Positions 47,809-57,269 are shown, counted from the stretch's first letter. The stretch is DNA of 64,000 nucleotides from DASWOJ01 sp964242415 (GCA_964242415.1 CAXTAT010000022.1:1-64000); one strand, 5' to 3'. Program-made: numbers and translations. Notes: generated from the sequence alone by a model not told the origin.

Positions 47809-48684
47809 TCATGCGTGCAGCCCGTCGGCAAGCTCAAGCAGCAGCCGGCCCAGCTCGGTCTTGCCGAGCGCCTTGGCCGCGACCCGCAGGGCGGCGTTGT
47901 CGATGAAGCCCATGCGGAACGCCACCTCCTCCGGGCTGCCGACCAGCATGCCCTGCCGGTTCTGGATGGTCTGCACGAACGTCGCCGCCTGCAGCAGGCT
48001 GTCCGGCATCCCCGCATCCAGCCAGGCGCAGCCGCGGCCCAGGCGCTCGACGTGCAGCGTGCCCTCCTCCAGGTACATCTGGTTCAGGTCGGTGATCTCC
48101 AGCTCGCCCCGGGCGGAGGGCCGCACGCGCCGGGCCAGGTCGGACACGCGCTTGTCGTAGAAGTACAGCCCGGTGACCGCCCAGTTGCTTTTCGGCGCCG
48201 CCGGCTTCTCCACGATCTCCTGCGCCCGCCCGTTGCTGTCGAAGGTGACGACGCCGTAGCGCTCGGGGTCGCGCACCTGGTAGGCGAACACCGTCGCCCC
48301 CTCTGGCCGGGCGCCGGCGGCGCGCAGCAGCACGCTCAGGTGGTCGCCGAAGATCAGGTTGTCGCCCAAGGCCAGCGCGCACGCCTGCCCGGCGATCCAC
48401 TCCTCGCCGATGTGGAACGCCTGCGCCAGCCCCTCCGGCTTCGCCTGCTCGGCGTAGGTGAAGCGCACGCCGAACCGCTCCCCGCTGCCCAGCAGGCGGC
48501 GGAACTGCGGCAGGTCCTCCGGGGTGGAGATCAGCATGATGTCGCGGATGCCGGCCAGCATCAGCACCGAAAGCGGGTAGTACACCATCGGCTTGTCATA
48601 CACGGGCAGCAGTTGCTTGCTGCTGGCCAGCGTCACCGGATGCAGCCGCGTGCCGCTCCCGCCCGCGAGCAGGATGCCCTTCAT
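47809..48684 (-). CDS. rfbA: Glucose-1-phosphate thymidylyltransferase RfbA
   Basis: 291 residues. MKGILLAGGSGTRLHPVTLA is the nucleotide-binding start, KQLLPVYDKPMVYYPLSVLM the sugar-1-phosphate loop, and ALALGDNLIFGD the metal-binding stretch. It forms dTDP-glucose, the first committed step of dTDP-rhamnose synthesis. It starts in an ATGA overlap with the end of rfbB, whose last codons are a tandem repeat. Confidence 0.97.
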   Translation of the reverse strand: MKGILLAGGSGTRLHPVTLASSKQLLPVYDKPMVYYPLSVLMLAGIRDIMLISTPEDLPQFRRLLGSGERFGVRFTYAEQAKPEGLAQAFHIGEEWIAGQACALALGDNLIFGDHLSVLLRAAGARPEGATVFAYQVRDPERYGVVTFDSNGRAQEIVEKPAAPKSNWAVTGLYFYDKRVSDLARRVRPSARGELEITDLNQMYLEEGTLHVERLGRGCAWLDAGMPDSLLQAATFVQTIQNRQGMLVGSPEEVAFRMGFIDNAALRVAAKALGKTELGRLLLELADGLHA

Positions 48685-49772
48685 GCCGCCGTGCCCAACC
48701 TTTCGGCCACGCCCAGCCTTTCAGCAACGCCGAGCCGCTGCCCGGCATAGTGCGCGCTGCGGATCGCCTCCCACCAGGGGCGGTTGCCCATGTACCAGCC
48801 GATGGTCCGGCGCAGCCCGCGGTCGAAGTCGTGCGGCGCAGTCCAGCCCAACGCATTGGTGGCGCGGGCCGGGTCGATCTCATAGCGGAAGTCGTGCCCC
48901 GGGCGGTCCCTGACGAAGTGGATCAGCCGCTCGCGCGGGCCGGCGGGGTCGGGCGCCAGCTCATCGAGGATGCCGCAGATCAAGCGCACCACCTGCAGGT
49001 TGCTGCGCGGCTGGCGGGCACCGATGGCCAGGGTCGCGCCAGCCTCGGCATGCTCCAGCGCCAGCACCAGCGCCTCGGCATGGTCGTCCACGAACAGCCA
49101 GTCGCGCTGCTGCGCGCCATCGCCATAGACCGGCAGCGGCTTGCCCTCCAGGGCGTTCAGCGTCACCAGCGGGATCAGCTTCTCCGGAAATTGCCAGGGG
49201 CCGTAGTTGTTGGTGGTGTTGGTGACGAACGTCGGCAGCCCATAGGTGTGCCACCATGCCCGCACCAGGTGGTCCGACCCGGCCTTGCTGGCGGAGTACG
49301 GGCTGCGCGGGTCATACGGCGTGTCCTCGGTGAACGGCGGGTCGTCCGGCCCGAGCGCGCCGAACACCTCGTCGGTCGAGATGTGGTGGAAGCGGAACCG
49401 CGCCTGGGCGGCGGCGTCCAGCCCGGCCCAGTGCGCCCGCGCAGCCTCCAGCATGACGAAGGTGCCGACCAGGTTGGTGTGGATGAACGGGGCGGGTCCG
49501 TCGATGGAGCGGTCCACATGGCTCTCGGCCGCCAGGTGCATCACGGCGTCTGGCTGGTGGGTGGCGAAGATTTGCCGCATCGCCGGGGCGTCGGTGATGT
49601 CGGCCCGCAGCAGCAGGTGCCGCGGGTGGGTGCGCGCCTCCTCCAGCGCGTCCTCCGAGGCGGCGTAGGTCATCTTGTCCACATTGATGACCTGGTGGCC
49701 GGTGCTGCGGACCAGGTGCCGGATGACGGCCGAGCCGATGAAGCCGCAACCGCCGGTGACGAGGATCTTCAT
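48681..49772 (-). CDS. rfbB: dTDP-glucose 4,6-dehydratase RfbB
   Basis: 363 residues from the ATG at 49772. The Rossmann turn is VTGGCGFIGSAV; then LAAESHVDRSIDGP, FHHISTDEVFGALG and the catalytic Y-x-x-x-K in SPYSASKAGSDHLV. It makes dTDP-4-keto-6-deoxyglucose. It is the first gene of the operon, so the promoter must lie in 49773-50136. The C-terminus ends in three 18-bp repeats encoding R-L-G-V-A-E, which overlap the rfbA start. Confidence 0.97.
   Translation of the reverse strand: MKILVTGGCGFIGSAVIRHLVRSTGHQVINVDKMTYAASEDALEEARTHPRHLLLRADITDAPAMRQIFATHQPDAVMHLAAESHVDRSIDGPAPFIHTNLVGTFVMLEAARAHWAGLDAAAQARFRFHHISTDEVFGALGPDDPPFTEDTPYDPRSPYSASKAGSDHLVRAWWHTYGLPTFVTNTTNNYGPWQFPEKLIPLVTLNALEGKPLPVYGDGAQQRDWLFVDDHAEALVLALEHAEAGATLAIGARQPRSNLQVVRLICGILDELAPDPAGPRERLIHFVRDRPGHDFRYEIDPARATNALGWTAPHDFDRGLRRTIGWYMGNRPWWEAIRSAHYAGQRLGVAERLGVAERLGTAA
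48684..48737 (-). repeat. 18-bp tandem repeat at rfbB C-terminus
   Basis: Three in-frame units code R-L-G-V-A-E, R-L-G-V-A-E and R-L-G-T-A-A just before the rfbB stop codon, and end on the start codon of rfbA. Confidence 0.85.
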
Positions 49773-50136
49773 CGCGTTCAGGTCATCCCGCGTGCCGCCG
49801 CAACCTGCCACCGGTGGGCAGGGCGGGCAATGCGCGCGACGGTTGCGGCAGGGCCGCCCGGGGATGGGCGGCGTTGCGCTCAGAAAGCTGGCGGGCGTAC
49901 TCCATCCATTGCACTTACGCCTTTATCGCCCCGCGCAAAAGGGTCAGCAGCCCTCCAGTCTGCTCCCTCTCCCCGCTTCGGGAGAGGGCTGGGGTGAGGG
50001 GGCCGTGCGGTGCAAGCCTCCCGGCCCGGGCAGCCCGGTTCCGGCGCCAGGTGGCGCACGGCAAGCAAAACCCCCGCCCGCTCCCGAAGCAGGGAGCGGG
50101 TGCGGTCCCCACCTCACGGGCACCCGTCCAGCCGGA
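49773..50136. other. 364-bp region upstream of rfbB
   Basis: It contains the promoter of the rhamnose operon and, at 49964-50103, a REP-like pair. The cupin gene ends on the other side, also reading left. No other gene or clear operator is visible. Confidence 0.5.
49964..50103. repeat. Paired REP-like element, copy 7
   Basis: Left arm CTCCCTCTCCCCGCTTCGGG then AGAGGGCTGGGGTGAGGGGG; right arm AACCCCCGCCCGCTCCCGAA then GCAGGGAGCGGG. The spacer carries CCCGGCCCGGGCAGCCCGGT as in copy 1. It lies between two leftward genes. Confidence 0.85.
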
Positions 50137-50613
50137 TCAGCCGCCGTGCGGGTGCTTGTGGATCGGGTCCACCCAGTGCACCGCCTCCGGCCGCTCGACG
50201 GGTTCGATGTCGAGGTTGACCACCACGGCCTCGTTGTCGCTGCGCACCAGCACGCATTCCAGCGTCTCGGAGGTGGAGGCGTTGATCTCCTGGTGCGGCA
50301 CGTAGGGCGGCACGAAGATGAAGTCGCCGGGGCCGGCCTCCGCCACCCATTGCAGGTGGTCGCCCCAGCGCATCCGGGCGCGCCCGCGCAGCACGTAGAT
50401 CACGCTCTCCAACGCGCCGTGGTGGTGCGCGCCGGTCTTGGCGTCGGGGTGGATGTGCACCGTGCCGGCCCAGAGGCGCTGCGCGCCCACGCGGGCGAAG
50501 TTGATCGCCGCCGCCCGGTCCATGCCCGGCGTCTGCGCGGTATTGGGGTCCAGGCTGTCCCCCGGGATGACGCGAACGCCGTTCGTCTTCCAATCCTGCG
50601 ATGCTTCGTCCAT
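50137..50613 (-). CDS. Cupin domain protein
   Basis: 158 residues from the ATG at 50613. The cupin metal site shows VHIHPDAKTGAHHHGALESV (G-x5-H-x-H-x3-4-E pattern) and the second half GDFIFVPPYVPHQEINAS (G-D-x6-H region). A small single-cupin domain like this usually binds a metal and often acts as a sensor or small-molecule enzyme. The substrate is not known. It reads towards a REP-like element and is divergent from the AI-2E-type permease gene. Confidence 0.85.
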   Translation of the reverse strand: MDEASQDWKTNGVRVIPGDSLDPNTAQTPGMDRAAAINFARVGAQRLWAGTVHIHPDAKTGAHHHGALESVIYVLRGRARMRWGDHLQWVAEAGPGDFIFVPPYVPHQEINASTSETLECVLVRSDNEAVVVNLDIEPVERPEAVHWVDPIHKHPHGG

Positions 50614-50712
50614 CCTGCACACTCCGAGCCGTGCTGACCTCCTGTTCCCGTGGCACGGCTGGCCTGATGCTGCAACATCCGCAACCCCGGCCTGGTTTGG
50701 CCCGCCCGCCTC

Positions 50713-50766
50713 GGCACAGCAGCCCGCCCTGGCGCAGCAGCCCGTCCCGGCACAGTAGGAAGACCC
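50713..50766 (+). repeat. 18-bp tandem repeat upstream of AI-2E family gene
   Basis: Three copies with an 18-bp period: GGCACAGCAGCCCGCCCT (50713), GGCGCAGCAGCCCGTCCC (50731) and GGCACAGTAGGAAGACCC (50749), ending four bases before the GTG start of the permease. Confidence 0.8.
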
Positions 50767-50770
50767 GCCT

Positions 50771-51883
50771 GTGGACATCATCGACCGGACGGCCCTCCCC
50801 ACCCCCGAGACCGCCCCCGTCGCCACGGCGGCATGGGGCCAGCAGGTCGCCCGCGTGACGCTGGCCCTGGCGCTGATCGCGCTCGGCGTCTGGACCCTGG
50901 AGGGCTTCATGCATGCCCTGCTCTGGGCCGGCGTCCTGGCCATCGCCACCTGGCCGCTGTACCAACGGTCGAGGGCCCGCGGCAAGGGCGGGCACACCGT
51001 GCTGCGCCCGCTGGCCTTCACCACCGCCATCGCCCTGGTCTTCATCATCCCGCTGGCGCTGGTCGCGATGCAGGGCGGGCGCGAGGCGCAGGCCACCATG
51101 ACCTGGATTCGCGATGCACGCGCCCATGGCATCGAGCGGCCGGACTGGCTGGGCCACCTGCCGGTCGGGGCCGCGCAGGCCACGGCCTGGTGGGACGCCA
51201 ACCTGCGCGACCCCAGCGCCGCCAACGCGCTGCTGGAGCGGGTGGACCGGACGGAGGTGCTGGAGAGCAGCCGCCGGGTCGGCAGCGACGTCGCGCACCG
51301 GGGCGTGCTGTTCGGCTTCACCCTGCTGACCCTGTTCTTCCTGTATCGCGAGGGCGACTGCGTCATCGGGCAGATGCAGGTCGCCAGCCGCCGCCTGGTG
51401 GGGCCGCATGGCGAGGAGGTCGCGCGGCAGATCATCGCCTCCATCCACGGCACGGTGAACGGCATGGTGGTGGTCGGGCTGGGCGAGGGCACCCTGCTGG
51501 GCGCCGGCTACTACATGGCCGGGGTGCCGCACCCGGTGCTGCTGGGGCTGCTGACCGCGATCGCTGCGGTCATTCCGCTCGGCGCGCCGGTCGTGCTGGC
51601 CGTGGCGGGGCTGCTGGCGTTGGCGCAGGGGGCGACGGTGGCCGCGGCGGTGCTGGTCGTGACGGGCCTGGTGGCGGTGTTCGTCATCGACCACACCATC
51701 CGCCCGGCGCTGATCGGCGGATCGACCAAGCTGCCGTTCCTGTGGGTGCTGCTGGGCATTCTGGGCGGGGTGGAGGCATTCGGGCTGCTCGGCCTGTTCG
51801 TCGGCCCTGCCATCATGGCGGCGCTGATCCTGCTCTGGCGGGATTGGACACGGGATGGCAAGATCGCCGCGCAGCCCCACTGA
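50771..51883 (+). CDS. AI-2E family (PerM/UPF0118) membrane transporter
   Basis: 370 residues from a GTG start (50771) with AGGAAG ahead. Around eight hydrophobic helices and the AI-2E pattern: the N-terminal pair VTLALALIALGVWTLEGF, IASIHGTVNGMVVVGLGEG in the middle, IPLGAPVVLAVAGLLALAQG, and the terminal VIDHTIRPALIGGSTKLPFL with GGVEAFGLLGLFVGPAIMAA. Family members export a range of small solutes, including sodium or autoinducer-2 in some. The stop codon lies in a 15-bp tandem repeat. glgP follows after 48 bp. Confidence 0.88.
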   Translation: MDIIDRTALPTPETAPVATAAWGQQVARVTLALALIALGVWTLEGFMHALLWAGVLAIATWPLYQRSRARGKGGHTVLRPLAFTTAIALVFIIPLALVAMQGGREAQATMTWIRDARAHGIERPDWLGHLPVGAAQATAWWDANLRDPSAANALLERVDRTEVLESSRRVGSDVAHRGVLFGFTLLTLFFLYREGDCVIGQMQVASRRLVGPHGEEVARQIIASIHGTVNGMVVVGLGEGTLLGAGYYMAGVPHPVLLGLLTAIAAVIPLGAPVVLAVAGLLALAQGATVAAAVLVVTGLVAVFVIDHTIRPALIGGSTKLPFLWVLLGILGGVEAFGLLGLFVGPAIMAALILLWRDWTRDGKIAAQPH

Positions 51884-51917
51884 TCCCAGCCCTACTGATC
51901 CCAGCCCCACTGATCCA
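51873..51917 (+). repeat. 15-bp tandem repeat containing the stop codon
   Basis: Three copies of AGCCCCACTGATCCC at 51873, 51888 and 51903 (the second has AGCCCTACTG). The TGA of the first is the stop codon of the AI-2E family gene; each copy has TGA. Confidence 0.85.
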
Positions 51918-51931
51918 GGACGACCTGCGCC

Positions 51932-54526
51932 ATGGACCTTCCTGCAGCCGCCGACCTCGCCGCCGACCTGGACGCCGCCGACCTGGGGGCGGCCGACCTT
52001 GCACGCGGTGAGCGCAGCGCGGCCGACGCCTGGCGCGCCCGCATCGCGGCCAAGCTGACCTACCAGGTCGGCAAGACCCCGGCCTCGGCCAGCGAGCGCG
52101 ACTGGTTCGTCGCCACCGCCCTCGCCGTGCGCGACACCGTGCTCGACCGCTGGTTCGACAGCACCCGCCGCACCACCGAAAGCGGGGCGAAGCGGGTCTA
52201 TTATCTGTCGCTGGAGTTCCTGATCGGCCGGCTGCTGTTCGACACCATGGGCAACCTGGGCCTGATCGACCCGGTCCGCGCCGCCCTGGCCGCGGACGGC
52301 GTCGATATTGACCACATGAAGGAGCAGGAACCCGACGCCGCCCTGGGCAATGGCGGGCTGGGCCGCCTGGCCGCCTGCTTCATGGAGAGCATGGCGACGC
52401 TCGGCATCCCCGCCTTCGGCTACGGCATCCGTTATGAGCACGGGCTGTTCCGCCAGATCGTGGTGGACGGCGTGCAGCAGGAGCTGCCGGAGGACTGGCT
52501 GAGCTTCGGCAACCCCTGGGAGTTCGAGCGGGCGGAGGTCGCCTACCCCGTCGGCTTCGGCGGCACCGTCAGCGCGCAGCAGGGGCCGGACGGCGCCGTC
52601 ACCTACGCCTGGAACCCCGGGGAAACCCTGTCCGCCGTCGCCTATGACATGCCGGTGGTGGGCGGCGCCACCGTCGCGGGCGGCAAGCTGCAGGAGGGCG
52701 GCCAGCACGCCAACACCCTGCGCCTGTGGTCCGCCCGCGCCCGGACGCCGATGCACCTGGACGACTTCAACCGCGGCGACCACGTCGGCGCCATGCGCGA
52801 CCGCGTGCGCACCGAGGCGGTGTCCCGCGTCCTGTACCCCGGCGACGAGAGCGACGCCGGCCAGGAGCTGCGGCTGCGGCAGGAGTTCTTCTTCGCCTCC
52901 GCCTCCCTGCAGGACCTGCTGCGCCGCCATGTCGAGCAGTTCGGCAGCGTCCTCACCCTGCCGGACAAGGCCGCCATCCAGTTGAACGACACCCACCCGG
53001 CCATCGGCGTCGCCGAGCTGATGCGCCTGCTGGTCGATGTGCACGGCGTCGAATGGGGCGAGGCGTGGCGCATCACCGTCGCCACCATCAGCTACACCAA
53101 CCACACCCTGCTGCCGGAGGCGCTGGAGACCTGGGCGGTGCCGCTTATGGAGCGCCTGCTGCCCCGGCACATGCAGATCATCTACCTGCTGAACGGCCGC
53201 CACCTGGAGGGCGTGCGCGCCAGCCTGGCCAATGCTGGCGGGAGCAACGCAGGCGGGGGCGTCACGACCAGCCCGGCCGCCGATGCGATGCTGCGCGCCG
53301 CGTCGGTGATCGACGAGCGGCACGGCCGGCGGGTGCGGATGGGGCACCTGGCGTTCATGGGGTCGCACTCGGTCAACGGCGTGTCGGCGCTGCACACCGG
53401 CCTGATGCAGCAGACGGTGTTCGCCGACCTGAACGCCATCTACCCCGGCCGCATCAACAACAAGACCAACGGCATCACCTTCCGCCGCTGGCTGCACCGC
53501 GCCAACCCCGGGCTGACCCGGCTGATCGCCGACACCGTGGGCAGCCGCGTGCTGCACGACGCCGGGGCGCTGGCCGACCTGCGGGCGCATGCCGGCGATC
53601 CCGTGTTCCAGGCCGCCTTCGCCCGGGAGCGGCTGGGACGCAAGCAGGCCCTGGCGCGGATCATCGCCGACCGCGTCGGCATCCAGGTCGATCCCACGGC
53701 GATGTTCGACGTGCAGATCAAGCGCATCCACCTGTACAAGCGCCAGTTGCTGAACGTGATGCAGGCGGTGGCGCTATACGACGCCATACGGGCGGAGCCG
53801 ACGCGGGAATGGGTGCCGCGGGTGAAGATATTCGCGGGCAAGGCGGCGCCGGGCTACCGGCTGGCCAAGCAGGTGATCCGCCTGACGCACGACGTGGCGC
53901 AGGTCATCAATGGGGACCCCTCGGTCGCCGGGCGATTGAAGATCGTGTTCCTGCCGAACTACAACGTCAGCCTGGCCGAGCAGATCATCCCCGCCGCCGA
54001 CCTCTCGGAGCAGATCAGCACCGCGGGGATGGAGGCGTCCGGCACCGGCAACATGAAGCTGGCGCTGAACGGGGCGCTTACCATCGGCACCCTGGACGGC
54101 GCAAACATCGAGATCCGCGACCGTGTCGGCCCTGCCAACATCTTCATCTTCGGCATGACTGCGGACCAGGTGGCTGCCCGTGCCCGCCGCGACCTCGCGG
54201 CCTATGACGACGTGGCTGCCTGCCCGGCCCTGCAGCAGGCGTTGCAGGCCATCCGGTCCGGCGTATTCTCCGCCACCGAGCCGGACCGCTACGAGGGGCT
54301 GGTGCACGACCTGCTGGAACGCGACACCTTCATGGTCGCCGCCGACTTCGCCAGCTACGTCGAGCAGCAGGAGGTCGTGGCTCGCACCTGGCGGGACCCG
54401 GCGGCCTGGTGGCAGGCGGCGGTGATGAACACCGCCGGGGTCGGATGGTTCTCCTCCGACCGCAGCATCGCCGAGTATGCCGCCGAGATTTGGAACGCCC
54501 GCTCCGTCTTGGCTGGCGCGGCATGA
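51932..54526 (+). CDS. glgP: Glycogen/alpha-glucan phosphorylase
   Basis: 864 residues. The phosphorylase fold includes ALGNGGLGRLAACFMESMAT, YGIRYEHGLFRQ, NDTHPAIGVAELMRLL, NKTNGITFRRWLHRANPGLT, QIKRIHLYKRQLLNVM and the pyridoxal-phosphate Lys site SGTGNMKLALNGALTIGTLD. It releases glucose-1-phosphate from glycogen. The N-terminus is an unusual fourfold A-A-D-L repeat (residues 6-22). It overlaps glgC by four bases, so glgP-glgC-glgA is one operon. Confidence 0.97.
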   Translation: MDLPAAADLAADLDAADLGAADLARGERSAADAWRARIAAKLTYQVGKTPASASERDWFVATALAVRDTVLDRWFDSTRRTTESGAKRVYYLSLEFLIGRLLFDTMGNLGLIDPVRAALAADGVDIDHMKEQEPDAALGNGGLGRLAACFMESMATLGIPAFGYGIRYEHGLFRQIVVDGVQQELPEDWLSFGNPWEFERAEVAYPVGFGGTVSAQQGPDGAVTYAWNPGETLSAVAYDMPVVGGATVAGGKLQEGGQHANTLRLWSARARTPMHLDDFNRGDHVGAMRDRVRTEAVSRVLYPGDESDAGQELRLRQEFFFASASLQDLLRRHVEQFGSVLTLPDKAAIQLNDTHPAIGVAELMRLLVDVHGVEWGEAWRITVATISYTNHTLLPEALETWAVPLMERLLPRHMQIIYLLNGRHLEGVRASLANAGGSNAGGGVTTSPAADAMLRAASVIDERHGRRVRMGHLAFMGSHSVNGVSALHTGLMQQTVFADLNAIYPGRINNKTNGITFRRWLHRANPGLTRLIADTVGSRVLHDAGALADLRAHAGDPVFQAAFARERLGRKQALARIIADRVGIQVDPTAMFDVQIKRIHLYKRQLLNVMQAVALYDAIRAEPTREWVPRVKIFAGKAAPGYRLAKQVIRLTHDVAQVINGDPSVAGRLKIVFLPNYNVSLAEQIIPAADLSEQISTAGMEASGTGNMKLALNGALTIGTLDGANIEIRDRVGPANIFIFGMTADQVAARARRDLAAYDDVAACPALQQALQAIRSGVFSATEPDRYEGLVHDLLERDTFMVAADFASYVEQQEVVARTWRDPAAWWQAAVMNTAGVGWFSSDRSIAEYAAEIWNARSVLAGAA

Positions 54527-55818
54527 GGCCGCCCTCCGCCCCTGCACGCTCCCTGGGCGCCGCCGCCACCGGGCAGCCGCTCGCCCGGCACGCGATGGCC
54601 TACGTCCTGGCCGGCGGGCGCGGCAGCCGGCTGATGGAGCTGACCGACACCCGCGCCAAGCCGGCCGTCTATTTCGGCGGCAAGTCCCGCATCATCGACT
54701 TCGCGCTGTCCAACGCGCTCAACTCCGGCATCCGGCGGATCGGGGTGGCGACGCAGTACAAGGCGCACAGCCTGATCCGCCACCTGCAGCGCGGCTGGAA
54801 CTTCTTCCGGCCCGAGCGCAACGAGAGCTTCGACATCCTGCCCGCCAGCCAACGCATCAGCGAAACAAGCTGGTATGCCGGGACCGCCGACGCCGTGTAC
54901 CAGAACATCGACATCATCGAGAGCTACGCCCCGCACCTCATCGTGCTGCTGGCCGGCGACCACATCTACAAGATGGACTACGAGCCGATGCTGCAGCAGC
55001 ACGTCGAGCAGGACGCCGACGTGACAGTGGGCTGCATCGAGGTGCCGCGCATGGAGGCCGTGGGCTTCGGCGTGATGGCGGTCGATCACTCGGACCGCAT
55101 CCTGTCGTTCCTGGAGAAGCCCGCCGACCCGCCCGGCATCCCCGGCAGCCCCGACCAGGCGCTGGCGAGCATGGGCATCTATGTGTTCGAAACCAGGTTC
55201 CTGATCGACCAGTTGCGCCGGGACGCGTCCAACCCGCTGAGCAGTCACGACTTCGGCAAGGACATCATCCCGCACATCGTCGCGGGCGGCAAAGCTGTGG
55301 CGCACCGCTTCACCCGGTCCTGCGTGCGGTCGTCGTCGGAGAACCAGGCGTACTGGCGCGATGTCGGCACGGTGGACGCCTACTGGGAGGCCAACGTCGA
55401 TCTGACCGACTTCATCCCCGGGCTGGACCTGTATGACAGCGAGTGGCCGATCTGGACCTATGGCGAGATCGTGCCGCCGGCCAAGTTCGTGCACGACGAG
55501 AACAACCGCCGGGGCAGCGCCGTCAGCTCGCTGGTGTCGGGCGGCTGCATCGTGTCCGGCGGAGCGGTGGACCGCTCGCTGCTGTTCACCGGGGTGCACG
55601 CGCATTCCTGGTCCAGCATCGACGGGGCGGTGATCCTGCCCTACGTCGAGATCGGCCGTCATGCCCGGCTGCGCAACGTCGTGGTGGACCGGGGCGTGCG
55701 CATCCCCGAGGGCCTGGTGGTCGGGGAGGACCCGGTGGCCGACGCCGCCCGGTTCCGCCGCACTGCGCGCGGCGTGTGCCTGATCACCCAGCCGATGATC
55801 GACAAGCTGCCATCCTGA
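54523..55818 (+). CDS. glgC: Glucose-1-phosphate adenylyltransferase
   Basis: 431 residues from the ATG at 54523, in ATGA overlap with glgP. AYVLAGGRGSRLMELTDTRA is the nucleotide-binding start, AKPAVYFGGKSRIIDFALSN and ALNSGIRRIGVATQYKAHSL the substrate loop, and LLAGDHIYKMDYEPML the catalytic Asp region. The C-terminal left-handed beta-helix is the allosteric domain. It makes ADP-glucose for GlgA. Arg residues near the N-terminus that answer to fructose-bisphosphate in other GlgC proteins are in the expected place, but I cannot judge regulation. Confidence 0.97.
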   Translation: MRPPSAPARSLGAAATGQPLARHAMAYVLAGGRGSRLMELTDTRAKPAVYFGGKSRIIDFALSNALNSGIRRIGVATQYKAHSLIRHLQRGWNFFRPERNESFDILPASQRISETSWYAGTADAVYQNIDIIESYAPHLIVLLAGDHIYKMDYEPMLQQHVEQDADVTVGCIEVPRMEAVGFGVMAVDHSDRILSFLEKPADPPGIPGSPDQALASMGIYVFETRFLIDQLRRDASNPLSSHDFGKDIIPHIVAGGKAVAHRFTRSCVRSSSENQAYWRDVGTVDAYWEANVDLTDFIPGLDLYDSEWPIWTYGEIVPPAKFVHDENNRRGSAVSSLVSGGCIVSGGAVDRSLLFTGVHAHSWSSIDGAVILPYVEIGRHARLRNVVVDRGVRIPEGLVVGEDPVADAARFRRTARGVCLITQPMIDKLPS

Positions 55819-55823
55819 TTTCG

Positions 55824-57266
55824 ATGCGCGTGCTGTCGGTGACGTCGGAGATCTTCCCGCTGGTGAAGACGGGGGGCCTGGCCGACGTGGCCGGCGCCCT
55901 GCCCTTGGCGCTGGCGGCGGAGGGGGTCGAGGTTCGCAGCCTGGCGCCGGGCTATCCCGCCGTGATGGCGGCGCTGGAGGGGGCGGAGCCGGTGCTGACC
56001 CTGCCGGACCTGTTCGGCGGCCCGGCGCGGGTGCTGGCCGGCTTGGCGTCCGGCCTGGGTGTGTTCTGCCTCGATGCGCCGCACCTGTATGACCGGCCAG
56101 GGTCGCCTTATGCCGGGCCGGACGGTTGGGACTGGGGGGACAACCTGCAACGCTTTGCGGCGCTGTCGCAGGTTGGGGCGGCGCTGGGGCGCGGCGGCGC
56201 CGGCTGGACGCCGGATTTGGTGCAGGCGCATGACTGGCAGGCCGGTCTGACGCCGGCCTACCTGCATTTCAGCGAGGGCGCGCGGCCGGCGACGGTGATG
56301 ACGGTGCACAACCTGGCGTTCCAGGGCCGCTATGCCGCCGACCAGTTCGGCTCGCTGGGCCTGCCCCCGGAAGCTTGGGGCATCGACGGCGTGGAGTTCT
56401 ATGGCGGCGTCGGCACCCTGAAGGCCGGGCTGCGGCTGGCGGACCGGATCACCACGGTGTCCCCGACCTACGCAGCCGAGATCGCGGCGCCCGGCGGCGG
56501 CTTGGGCCTGGATGGCCTGCTGCGGACCCGGCACGCCGTGCTGTCCGGCATCCTGAACGGTATCGATACCCGCATCTGGAACCCGGCCACCGACGCCCAC
56601 ATCGCCGCCGGATACGGCGTGCACCGGTTGCGCCGCCGCCTGCGGAACAAGGCCGCCCTGCAGATGCAGGCCGGGCTGGCGCCCAACCCCGGCACCCTGC
56701 TGTTCGGGGTCGTCAGCCGGCTGACGGACCAGAAGGGCATGGACCTGCTGCTGGCCGCCATCCCCGCGCTGCTGGCCCAGGGCGCGCAGCTTGTCGTGCT
56801 GGGGGCCGGGGACCCGGCGCTGGAGTCGGCGCTCGCCGCGGCGGCGCAGGCCCACCCCGGCCAGGTTGCGGCGACGGCCGGCTTCGATGAGGACCTGGCC
56901 CACCTGATCCAGGCCGGCTCCGACGCGCTGCTGGTGCCGTCGCGGTTCGAGCCGTGCGGGCTGACGCAGCTTTGCGCCCTGCGATATGGCGCGCTGCCGG
57001 TGGTGGCTCGGGTGGGCGGGCTGGCCGACACCGTGATCGACGCGAACCCAGCCGCGGTGGCCGCCGGCGTCGCCACCGGCATCGTGTTCGCGCCCGTGAC
57101 GCAGGCGGCGCTGGAGGCCGCCATTGCCCGCACGGCTGAACTGTGGCGGCACCCCTCCGCCTGGGCGCAGACCCAGCGCAACGCCATGCGTGCTGAGGTC
57201 GGCTGGACCGGCCCGGCCCGCGCCTACGCCGCATTGTTCCGGGAAGCGGTGCAGGCAAGGGGATAA
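55824..57266 (+). CDS. glgA: Glycogen synthase GlgA
   Basis: 480 residues from the ATG at 55824, five bases after glgC. Family GT5 features: EIFPLVKTGGLADVAGALPL with the K-x-G-G-L ADP-glucose motif, HDWQAGLTPAYL, VHNLAFQG and the C-terminal SRFEPCGLTQLCALRYGALP with the E-x-x-G-L-x-x-L nucleotide loop. It extends glycogen chains from ADP-glucose. Together with GlgC and GlgP it covers making and breaking of glycogen; no branching enzyme is in the window. A REP-like element follows. Confidence 0.97.
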   Translation: MRVLSVTSEIFPLVKTGGLADVAGALPLALAAEGVEVRSLAPGYPAVMAALEGAEPVLTLPDLFGGPARVLAGLASGLGVFCLDAPHLYDRPGSPYAGPDGWDWGDNLQRFAALSQVGAALGRGGAGWTPDLVQAHDWQAGLTPAYLHFSEGARPATVMTVHNLAFQGRYAADQFGSLGLPPEAWGIDGVEFYGGVGTLKAGLRLADRITTVSPTYAAEIAAPGGGLGLDGLLRTRHAVLSGILNGIDTRIWNPATDAHIAAGYGVHRLRRRLRNKAALQMQAGLAPNPGTLLFGVVSRLTDQKGMDLLLAAIPALLAQGAQLVVLGAGDPALESALAAAAQAHPGQVAATAGFDEDLAHLIQAGSDALLVPSRFEPCGLTQLCALRYGALPVVARVGGLADTVIDANPAAVAAGVATGIVFAPVTQAALEAAIARTAELWRHPSAWAQTQRNAMRAEVGWTGPARAYAALFREAVQARG

Positions 57267-57269
57267 TCT

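Noticed and set aside
50114..53731. Leftward open frame of over 1200 codons opposite the cupin, AI-2E and glgP genes
   Set aside because: Antisense shadow of well-recognised genes.
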